DNA of 7,013 nt. Source: Bacteroidota bacterium. Its GTDB lineage: Bacteria; Bacteroidota; Ignavibacteria; Ignavibacteriales; Ignavibacteriaceae. The notes below the pieces were generated by a model, which did no database searches, was not told where the DNA came from, and saw only the letters and a program-made list of their open reading frames with translations. Where the stretch lies: positions 1-7,013 of the forward strand of contig JAEXTA010000108.1 in the NCBI GenBank assembly GCA_023453665.1, read 5' to 3'. The position numbers and the translations under genes are program-made. This document shows positions 1-5,562 of this stretch, one piece after another. The stretch's first letter is position 1. Every line of letters starts with the position of its first letter.

Positions 1-1036
1 AATTAAGGCTGACGCTTATGGGCACGGCGTGGAAGAAATAGTCAGTACATTAAATTCTCTAAAGAATAAACAGCCGGAATACTATGCAGTTGCAATTCCT
101 GATGAAGCAGTTGAATTCAGAAAACTAAAAGTAAAACAGCCTATCCTGATTCTTGAACCATTCGATGTAATGCAGGTCAATAAATTGGTTGACTATGATC
201 TAATTGCAACAATATTTACAGACAAGCAGCAGGGGATTCTTTTAGAAGGCACAAACAAACATCGTCGCGAAAATCCGGACTTCCGGATAAAAGTACATGT
301 GAAGATCGATACAGGAATGAACCGGCTGGGAATTCCATATCAGGAAGCATTCGACTTTATACAAAATTTATCTTTTGATAAAACTTTCAAAATCGATGGT
401 ATCTACACTCACTTTGCAGGGGCCGATGAAAGAGAAAAAGAATTTACGCTGCTTCAATTAAAAAGATTTAATGATATAATTTTAAAACTGAAAAAAGAAA
501 AAATACATATTGATCATTATCATGCAGCCAATAGCGGTGCTTTGCTAGATCTTCAGGAATCTTATTTCGATATGGTGAGAACCGGAATAGTTATGTATGG
601 CTACTATCCCTCCAAAGAAACTTCTGAATCGGTTAAACTGAATCCCGTACTTTCTTTATATTCCGAAGTGTCTTCTGTAAAAATTATTGAAAAAGGTGAA
701 ACAGTCAGTTATGGCAGAACTTTTACGGCGACCAAAAAAACAAAAATAATCTCTATCCCAATTGGATATGCTGATGGATTCAGCAGAGGATTGTCAAATA
801 AAGTTAAAGTCATAATTAACGGAAAGTTTTATCCGCAGATTGGTAATGTTACAATGGACAGAATCATGGTAAATGTTTTTGATGATGATATAAGAGTTGG
901 TGATAAGGTTACTCTCATTGGTAAAGAAGCCGGACTTGAGATCACAGCCTGGGATTGGGCTGAAATATTGAACACAATACCATACGAAATTTTATGCGGA
1001 ATAAGTAAACGAGTTCCAAGGATTTATAAATCATAG
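1..1036 (+). CDS. alr: Alanine racemase, 5'-truncated by the window edge
   Basis: PLP-dependent cytoplasmic enzyme that interconverts L- and D-alanine and so supplies D-Ala for peptidoglycan. The open frame runs from base 2 (344 visible codons). It opens with IKADAYGHG, the PLP-site motif whose lysine (bases 5-7) forms the Schiff base. About 35-40 N-terminal residues are therefore missing upstream, since family members are about 360-390 residues long and this lysine lies near residue 35-40. Other family signatures follow in order: HVKIDTGMNRLGI (Lys 302-304, usually the carbamylated one), THFAGADE, HAANSG with Ser at 533-535, VRTGIVMYG with Arg at 578-580, GYADGFSRG with the second catalytic base Tyr at 767-769, and GNVTMDRIMV with Met at 854-856. 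The C-terminal pattern is NTIPYEILCGISKRVPRIY. No key residue is missing, so the protein looks functional. The TAG stop overlaps the next gene's GTG start by one base. Some homologues in this group are fused to a MurF domain at the N-terminus; the missing 5' end prevents a check. Confidence 0.96.
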   Translation, partial: IKADAYGHGVEEIVSTLNSLKNKQPEYYAVAIPDEAVEFRKLKVKQPILILEPFDVMQVNKLVDYDLIATIFTDKQQGILLEGTNKHRRENPDFRIKVHVKIDTGMNRLGIPYQEAFDFIQNLSFDKTFKIDGIYTHFAGADEREKEFTLLQLKRFNDIILKLKKEKIHIDHYHAANSGALLDLQESYFDMVRTGIVMYGYYPSKETSESVKLNPVLSLYSEVSSVKIIEKGETVSYGRTFTATKKTKIISIPIGYADGFSRGLSNKVKVIINGKFYPQIGNVTMDRIMVNVFDDDIRVGDKVTLIGKEAGLEITAWDWAEILNTIPYEILCGISKRVPRIYKS

Positions 1037-1923
1037 TGGATTTTGCAAAAATATATATAGCTCAAAGTATTTCTGCTGCTGCTAATAATCTTAGACTTAA
1101 TAATCAGCAGATTGAAGTAATCGCTCTTCTGCGTGATTCGTTGATCAAAGCGGACAGTATAGATGAACAGATCCGCAGTATGAAAAAAGTGACTGAGCTT
1201 TCGACCCTTGCAATCAGGCTTAGTGAGATAATGAATTATTTAACTCACGGTCAAATTGATCTGTTTAAGGTTTCGGAAAAATTCAGAGAACACAGTCAGT
1301 ATTTGATAAAAGATTTAAGCCACATGCTTGAGATGGTAAATCCTGCACTACTCAAAACATCTCTGGACAAAGCAAAAAATATTTCTGAACAAACCGCGGC
1401 AATAAATAATTCAGTACAAACAAATGAAATTGCAATTGACCCATCGGATAGAAACACAAATGCAGACGAACTGATCTTTAATCATCAACTTGAAGAAAAA
1501 TTACCAACTGTTCAGATCATTAATAGTGAAAATAAAGATGCTGCATTCTTTCAGAATTATGAATCATCAGTTTTAAAACCGATAAAACAAATTGATGCAC
1601 TGTTAAAAAATTTGAATGAAGAAACAGTTAATCAGGAAGAAGTGCTTAATCTTTCAGAAGTAATGGCAAAAAATGCAAAGCTGTCTTCACGAATTGGATT
1701 TGAAATAATATCCGGTATGCATAGTATAATCGCCAATGCATTAAAACTTCTAGGTGAAGGAGTAATAAAACCTGAAAAGGAAATAATTGAATCTGTGAGA
1801 GCTTGTCTTATTGTAATTGTTGCTGTAGTCAGGGGTAAAGAAGTTGATATCACACCATACCTGAACCGGGCAGAAATGTTCGGTAAAAAAATTCAAACTA
1901 AAAAAGTAAAGGAAAATATTTGA
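1036..1923 (+). CDS. Unrecognised helical protein coupled between alr and manC
   Basis: I do not recognise a family. The 295-residue product has no signal peptide and no full-length membrane span. Residues 1-112 look helical with leucine/isoleucine repeats and may form a bundle or coiled coil. Residues 113-170 are rich in Asn, Ser, Glu and Gln and look like a flexible linker. Residues 175-290 are again helical and include a short hydrophobic run, ACLIVIVAVV (256-265), followed by RGKEVDITPYLNRAE. That run is too short to cross a membrane and probably packs inside a bundle. The GTG start is preferred because it overlaps the alr stop (TAGTG) and keeps the whole helical N-terminus. An AAGGA at 1018-1022 lies about 13 bases upstream, longer than optimal, so coupled translation from alr is plausible. 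Its own TGA overlaps the manC ATG. Base composition matches its neighbours, giving no hint of transfer. A scaffold or regulatory role in envelope biosynthesis is conceivable from context only. Confidence 0.85.
   Translation: MDFAKIYIAQSISAAANNLRLNNQQIEVIALLRDSLIKADSIDEQIRSMKKVTELSTLAIRLSEIMNYLTHGQIDLFKVSEKFREHSQYLIKDLSHMLEMVNPALLKTSLDKAKNISEQTAAINNSVQTNEIAIDPSDRNTNADELIFNHQLEEKLPTVQIINSENKDAAFFQNYESSVLKPIKQIDALLKNLNEETVNQEEVLNLSEVMAKNAKLSSRIGFEIISGMHSIIANALKLLGEGVIKPEKEIIESVRACLIVIVAVVRGKEVDITPYLNRAEMFGKKIQTKKVKENI
1908..1913 (+). promoter_or_regulatory. Ribosome binding site for manC
   Basis: AAAGGA ends 9 bases before the ATG at 1923. This spacing favours ATG 1923 over the in-frame TTG at 1920. 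The site lies inside the 3' end of the preceding gene. Confidence 0.6.
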
Positions 1924-2990
1924 TGAAGGTTTACGCCGTAATTATGGCTGGCGGAGTCGGATCAAGATTCTGGCCGCGAAGCAAAGAAAAGATGCCTAAG
2001 CAGTTATTAAAGATTTTTGGCGATCGGACAATGATACAGGATACAGTTGACAGATTAAAAGGAATTGTTGAAACAAATGACATTTATATCATTACAAATA
2101 AAATTCAGAAACCTGAAATTATAAAACAGCTTCCGGAAGTAAATCCATCTAATATTATTGAAGAACCGTTTGGGAGAAATACAGCCGCCTGTATCGGACT
2201 TGCATCACTTGTTATTGCTAATAAAGATCCTGAAGCTGTAATGGTAACACTGCCGGCAGATCATATCATAAAAGACCGTGATATTTTTCATTCAACAATA
2301 TTGAATGCATGTAAGTTTGCTTATGATCAAAAAGGACTCGTCACAATCGGAATTCAACCTACCCGACCTGAAACCGGATATGGCTATATTCAGATCGATG
2401 AAAAATCTGTAACGGATAATATTCATAAAGTGTTCACCTTTGCAGAAAAACCAAATTATGCTACAGCAGTTAGATTTCTTGAAAGTGGTGACTTTTTCTG
2501 GAACAGCGGTATGTTTATTTGGCGTGCTGATGTTATACTAGAGGAAATACAAATGCTGATGCCCGAATTGAATGATGCCTTGGAAATAATTAAAAGAGAT
2601 TTAAATACCGATGCGTTTGATAAAACTTTATTAAATGAATACGGAAAACTCCGGAGTATATCAATCGACTACGGGATAATGGAAAAATCACATCGGGTGT
2701 TCCTTACAAAAGGCAAGTTTTCGTGGAGTGATGTAGGAAGCTGGGAAGAAGTCTATCAGCTTTCTGAAAAGAATAATGATGGCAATTCTGTAACAGGCAA
2801 TGTCTATTCTGAAATGACAATTGATTCATATATCTATTCTCCAAATAAATTTACTGCTGTACTTGGTGTGGATAACCTGATTGTAATAAATACTGATGAT
2901 GCGCTTCTTATTTGCCGCAGGGATCAAAGCCAGGAAGTAAAAAAAGTTGTGGATCATCTCAAAATAAATAAGCTGACCGATCACATTTAG
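1923..2990 (+). CDS. manC: Mannose-1-phosphate guanylyltransferase, single-domain
   Basis: Cytoplasmic nucleotidyltransferase that makes GDP-mannose from mannose-1-phosphate and GTP, the donor for mannosylated glycans and the precursor of GDP-fucose and related sugars. The protein starts MKVYAVIMAGGVGSRFWP and carries the nucleotide-binding signature AGGxGxRxWPxS...PKQLL (residues 9-29). It also has EPFGRNTAA (81-89), the metal/nucleotide site LPADHII (110-116), ETGYGYIQ (150-157), AEKPNYATA (174-182), FFWNSGMFIW (191-200), SIDYGIMEKS (247-256) and FSWSDVGSWEEVY (267-279). The remainder fits the left-handed beta-helix end of the family. At 355 residues it has no C-terminal cupin phosphomannose isomerase domain, unlike the roughly 470-residue ManC/AlgA fusions, so mannose-6-phosphate must come from elsewhere. 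ATG 1923 is chosen because the family begins two or three residues before the first strand. The TGATG overlap with the preceding gene suggests coupling. Specificity for GDP over other NDPs is inferred from family signatures. Confidence 0.93.
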   Translation: MKVYAVIMAGGVGSRFWPRSKEKMPKQLLKIFGDRTMIQDTVDRLKGIVETNDIYIITNKIQKPEIIKQLPEVNPSNIIEEPFGRNTAACIGLASLVIANKDPEAVMVTLPADHIIKDRDIFHSTILNACKFAYDQKGLVTIGIQPTRPETGYGYIQIDEKSVTDNIHKVFTFAEKPNYATAVRFLESGDFFWNSGMFIWRADVILEEIQMLMPELNDALEIIKRDLNTDAFDKTLLNEYGKLRSISIDYGIMEKSHRVFLTKGKFSWSDVGSWEEVYQLSEKNNDGNSVTGNVYSEMTIDSYIYSPNKFTAVLGVDNLIVINTDDALLICRRDQSQEVKKVVDHLKINKLTDHI

Positions 2991-3003
2991 TTTATTCTAT
3001 TGT

Positions 3004-3648
3004 ATGAAAAAAGTACTCACTGAATATGATATAGAGACAACCTTTAAAAAAGGTGAAAAGATAATTCATATTCTGCAGGGAGATATCGTAACGCCATTAG
3101 CAAAAGACAGAGCAAAAGAATTAAATATTAAAATTGAAACAGCGTCTTCAGAAAGATTAAAAGATACAAAGGTAACTAAGGAAGTACAGTCATCAGGATG
3201 GAATAAAGTTTTTATTGGAGGTGATCATACCGGTTTTAAAATACGGAATTTTATTTCGGATATTCTTAATGCAAAAGGTATTGAAATAAATAACCTTGGA
3301 AGTTATGATGAAAATGCCTGTGACTATCCTGATTTTGCCATTGCTGTAGCTAAATCAGTAATAACAAATTCAAATTCATTTGGTGTTTTGGTAGATGCTA
3401 CAGGAATTCCATCAGCTATAACCGCAAATAAAATCAAAGGTATAAGAGCAGCTACATGTTACAATGAATTCAGTGCTAAAAGCGCACGCGAACATAACAA
3501 CGCCAATATAATTGTAATAGGTGCAAAAACTCTGGGAGAAGAATCAATCAGATCAATAATTGAAACATGGTTAAAAACAGATTTTGCCGGCGGAAGACAC
3601 CAGAGAAGACTTGACAAAATTTCTGAAGCAGAAAAAGATAACCGGTAG
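3004..3648 (+). CDS. RpiB/LacAB-family sugar-phosphate isomerase homologue with EutQ-like N-terminal segment
   Basis: Residues 68-210 form an RpiB/LacAB domain, the family of ribose-5-phosphate isomerase B and galactose-6-phosphate isomerase subunits. Visible landmarks are GGDHTGFKIR (72-81), DYPDFA (107-112), ANKIKGIRA (141-149), AREHNNANI (161-169) with the phosphate/ring-opening His164, and GGRHQRR (196-202). The loop that in E. coli RpiB reads CGTGVGIS, with the catalytic Cys, here reads DATGIPSA (131-138). Asp131 therefore sits where the cysteine should be and Pro136 interrupts the anion hole. As I recall it, LacA subunits also have Asp-Ala at this point. Residues 1-45 (TEYDIETTFKKGEK...DIVTPLAKDRAKELNI) resemble the N-termini of EutQ and EutT; typical RpiB proteins are about 150 residues and lack this. 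The ATG lies 13 bases after the manC stop with no evident Shine-Dalgarno site; the EutQ-like match begins at residue 1 and supports this start. Genuine ribose-5-phosphate isomerase activity is uncertain. Confidence 0.85.
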   Translation: MKKVLTEYDIETTFKKGEKIIHILQGDIVTPLAKDRAKELNIKIETASSERLKDTKVTKEVQSSGWNKVFIGGDHTGFKIRNFISDILNAKGIEINNLGSYDENACDYPDFAIAVAKSVITNSNSFGVLVDATGIPSAITANKIKGIRAATCYNEFSAKSAREHNNANIIVIGAKTLGEESIRSIIETWLKTDFAGGRHQRRLDKISEAEKDNR

Positions 3649-3716
3649 GAATATGATTTATGTTCTCCGGATTATTCATTTTGCTTTGTGACAAATAAGA
3701 ATTATTTTCATTCCCG

Positions 3717-3756
3717 ATCTTTAATAAAGTTTGCTTTTATATTCATCTTTAATAAA
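3717..3756. repeat. 12-base direct repeat in the pyrK upstream gap
   Basis: ATCTTTAATAAA occurs exactly at 3717-3728 and again at 3745-3756, a 28-base pitch. A second word, TTTGCTTT, occurs at 3680-3687 and 3730-3737. The words are A+T-rich, so chance or a small local duplication remains possible. A pair of protein-binding half sites is the other reading. Confidence 0.4.
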
Positions 3757-3758
3757 AT
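3731..3758 (+). promoter_or_regulatory. Possible promoter for pyrK-pyrD-folC
   Basis: TTGCTT (3731-3736) and TAAAAT (3753-3758) are separated by 16 bases. The -10 matches TATAAT at 5 of 6 positions; the -35 matches TTGACA at only 3. Its place, about 125 bases before the pyrK start and beyond the end of the previous gene, is sensible. In such A+T-rich DNA similar matches are common; another candidate -10, TATTAT, lies at 3775-3780 without a convincing -35. Confidence 0.22.
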
Positions 3759-3801
3759 CAACTTAAGAAATCAGTATTATATTAAATTTCAGAAATTATC
3801 G

Positions 3802-3823
3802 GAAAAGTCCTTCCAAGGTTTTC
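3802..3823 (+). other. Small hairpin in the pyrK leader
   Basis: GAAAA (3802-3806) pairs with TTTTC (3819-3823), and CC (3809-3810) with GG (3817-3818). There is a two-base bulge (GT) and a six-base TTCCAA loop. The stem is short and A+T-rich. It does not resemble the PyrR-binding loop of pyr leaders that I know, and no run of U follows immediately. It could affect pyrK mRNA but may be chance. Confidence 0.25.
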
Positions 3824-3871
3824 GTCAAGATAAGGAATAAAAAAGGGAGTCCTAAAATTCTCATACTAGTT

Positions 3872-3875
3872 AAGG
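3872..3875 (+). promoter_or_regulatory. Ribosome binding site for pyrK
   Basis: AAGG lies 7 bases before GTG 3883. An in-frame TAA directly abuts that GTG (3880-3882), so no upstream start is possible; the next in-frame ATG, at codon 46, would delete conserved family sequence. Confidence 0.5.
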
Positions 3876-3882
3876 TTGATAA

Positions 3883-4644
3883 GTGTTCATCGTAAATGCC
3901 CCGGTAGAAAAATCCATTGAGTTAGAAAATAAAATTAACCTGTTGCAGGTGCACTGTCCGGAAATTGCTTCCATAGTTAAGCCGGGTCAGTTTTTAAATG
4001 TACGGGTTTCAGAATCTATGTATCCTTTGTTGCGACGCCCCTTTAGCGTGTGTGACGTGCAGGGGGAACATATATTTCTTATGTTTAACATACTCGGTGA
4101 AGGCACCAGAATATTAGCAAAAAAACATAAAGATGAAACAATTGACATTATAGGACCACTAGGCAATGGTTTTAATCTGCTCGGCGATTTTAGCACAGCA
4201 GTGATTGTTGCTGGAGGTCTTGGTGCTGCACCTTTTCCTTTTTTTACAAGGATGATCGGAGATAAAAAGAAAGTATTAAGTTTTATCGGCGGCAGGACTT
4301 ATAAAGATATCATCACTTATGGTATGAGCAACATTTCTGTTGCAACAGAAGATGGCTCGAAAGGTTTTAAAGGAAATGTACTTCAGCTTTTACGTCAAAA
4401 TATTGAACAGCTAAAAAGTGAAAAAGTTAAAATCTTTTCCTGCGGACCAACCGGAATGTTAAAAGCATTAAAAGAATTTGCAATCGAATTCGATATTGAA
4501 TGTGAAGCGTCGACGGAGTGTGCAATGGCCTGCGGATTTGGTATATGCCAGGGCTGTCCGATTGAATCCGCCCATCATCCTGATAAATATCATCTTGTGT
4601 GTAAAGACGGTCCTGTTTTTAACATCAGGGATGTGGTGTTATGA
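3883..4644 (+). CDS. pyrK: Dihydroorotate dehydrogenase B, FAD/[2Fe-2S] electron transfer subunit
   Basis: Carries electrons from the PyrD FMN through a [2Fe-2S] cluster and FAD to NAD+ in class 1B dihydroorotate dehydrogenase (cytoplasmic PyrD2-PyrK2). The 253-residue length is normal. Ferredoxin-reductase-like signatures are RRPFSV (51-56, FAD), GEGT (72-75), GPLGNGF (91-97), AGGLGAAPF (110-118, pyridine nucleotide side), ATEDGS (154-159) and CGPTGM (187-192). The cluster ligands are Cys217, Cys222, Cys225 and Cys240, spaced 5, 3 and 15 apart as in known PyrK, within ACGFGICQGC and LVCKDGPVF. Cys207 and Cys213 are additional nearby cysteines not expected to be ligands. GTG 3883 is the only credible start because an in-frame stop abuts it. 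The TGA overlaps the pyrD ATG (ATGA), which supports coupled synthesis of the two subunits. The presence of PyrK implies NAD+ rather than quinone as electron acceptor. Confidence 0.96.
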   Translation: MFIVNAPVEKSIELENKINLLQVHCPEIASIVKPGQFLNVRVSESMYPLLRRPFSVCDVQGEHIFLMFNILGEGTRILAKKHKDETIDIIGPLGNGFNLLGDFSTAVIVAGGLGAAPFPFFTRMIGDKKKVLSFIGGRTYKDIITYGMSNISVATEDGSKGFKGNVLQLLRQNIEQLKSEKVKIFSCGPTGMLKALKEFAIEFDIECEASTECAMACGFGICQGCPIESAHHPDKYHLVCKDGPVFNIRDVVL

Positions 4645-5558
4645 GTAATGTAGATCTTTCAGTTGAGGTTGGACCTCTTAAATTCAGAAACCCGATTTTA
4701 CTTGCTTCAGGAACTGTTGGTTATGGCAATGAGATAGCTGAGTTTACTGATTTAAATAAAATCGGTGGTATAGTTACAAAATCTTTAAGCCTGAAACCAA
4801 GAAAAGGTAATCCGCCTCAGAGAATAGTTGAAACTCCCGCAGGAATGCTTAACGCTATTGGTCTTGCAAACGTTGGAGTAGAAGTTTTCTTAAAAGAAAA
4901 AATCCCTTTCTTAAAAAAATATGATGTTCCATTAATCTGTAATATTGCAGCAAGTACACTTGAGGAATATGTTGAATGTACCAAAATACTTACAACGGAA
5001 GAAGCAATCAGTGGATTTGAAATAAATGTTTCTTGCCCGAATGTAAAAGAAGGCGGGCTTCAGTTTGGCAATGATGTTACTGCAGTTGCCAGGATAACCG
5101 AAAAGGTAAAAGCTGTTTCAACAAAACCAATAATAATAAAATTATCACCGAATGTATCTTACATATCAGAATTTGCTAAAGCTGTTAAAAGTGCCGGAGG
5201 TGATGCAGTATCTGCAATAAATACTTTAGTGGGAACATCATTCAACATCTTTACAAAAAAACCAAAAATTTTTAATGTGAACGGCGGACTCTCCGGTCCG
5301 GCAATTAAACCTGTTGCGCTTGCTAAAGTTCTGGAAATAAAAAAACAGGTTGATATTCCAATCATCGGCATAGGCGGAATTATGGATTGGAAAGATGTAA
5401 TCGAATTTATGATAGTTGGTGCTTCTGCAATACAGATTGGTACATTGAATTTTATCAATCCGGCAGCGGCAGGTCAGATTTTAAATGAACTTGAAAATTA
5501 TTGTAAAAATTTTGGAATTAATAAGTTATCCGATGTAACAGGATCATATATCATTTAA
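4641..5558 (+). CDS. pyrD: Dihydroorotate dehydrogenase B, catalytic subunit
   Basis: FMN-dependent TIM-barrel enzyme that oxidises dihydroorotate to orotate, the fourth step of de novo pyrimidine synthesis. The 305 residues are full length. Visible signatures: NPILLASGT (17-25), TKSLSLKPRKGNPPQRI (46-62), ETPAGMLNAIGLANVG (64-79), the class 1 catalytic cysteine Cys132 in INVSCPN (128-134), KLSP (167-170), INT (193-195), GGLSGPAIKP (215-224), IIGIGGI (241-247) and the phosphate-binding end QIGT (265-268). Class 1B assignment rests on the catalytic Cys (class 2 uses Ser) and on the adjacent pyrK. Residues after INT read LVGTSFN, where I would expect something like LLGMAID; this change near the active-site edge may be lineage variation. 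ATG 4641 overlaps the pyrK stop by four bases. folC follows after 4 bases. Confidence 0.96.
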   Translation: MSNVDLSVEVGPLKFRNPILLASGTVGYGNEIAEFTDLNKIGGIVTKSLSLKPRKGNPPQRIVETPAGMLNAIGLANVGVEVFLKEKIPFLKKYDVPLICNIAASTLEEYVECTKILTTEEAISGFEINVSCPNVKEGGLQFGNDVTAVARITEKVKAVSTKPIIIKLSPNVSYISEFAKAVKSAGGDAVSAINTLVGTSFNIFTKKPKIFNVNGGLSGPAIKPVALAKVLEIKKQVDIPIIGIGGIMDWKDVIEFMIVGASAIQIGTLNFINPAAAGQILNELENYCKNFGINKLSDVTGSYII

Positions 5559-5562
5559 GAAA

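Larger units (their letters stand above)
3649..3882. other. Intergenic gap between the RpiB-like gene and pyrK
   Basis: This 234-base gap is the longest gene-free stretch. It holds the repeats, the weak promoter candidate and the hairpin listed separately. I see no convincing coding frame, tRNA, known riboswitch or strong terminator. It divides the upstream envelope/sugar cluster from the pyrimidine-folate cluster, so a new transcription unit most likely begins here. Confidence 0.6.

Noticed and set aside
29..31. GTG at 29 as the alanine racemase start
   Set aside because: The frame is open back to base 2 and the preceding codons encode KADAYGHG, the PLP-lysine motif. The real start must be upstream of the window.
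1632..1853. Minus-strand open frames inside genes (also 3987-4196, 5159-5458 and 5955-6137)
   Set aside because: Each lies wholly within a well-supported + strand gene, and none encodes a recognisable motif.
1920..1922. TTG at 1920 as the manC start
   Set aside because: ATG directly follows at 1923 with AAAGGA at proper distance, and a MMK start adds nothing conserved.
3004..3648. A bacterial microcompartment locus, suggested by the EutQ-like segment
   Set aside because: No shell protein, EutN/CcmL-type vertex protein, aldehyde dehydrogenase or other signature-enzyme gene is present among the neighbours; only a 45-residue resemblance supports the idea.
3638..3675. Possible terminator: ATAACCGG pairing with CCGGATTAT after the RpiB-like gene
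   Set aside because: The stem has only four G-C pairs, a bulge and a 21-base loop, with no proper T run. It also begins inside the coding region. Too weak to call.
3653..3691. Twelve-codon frame MIYVLRIIHFAL as a leader peptide
   Set aside because: The AGGA is only 2 bases from its ATG, it is about 190 bases from pyrK, and it contains no codon run or attenuator partner.
3802..3823. PyrR-type attenuator or pyrimidine riboswitch in the pyrK leader
   Set aside because: The hairpin lacks the conserved PyrR-binding loop sequence as I know it and no terminator/antiterminator pair is visible.
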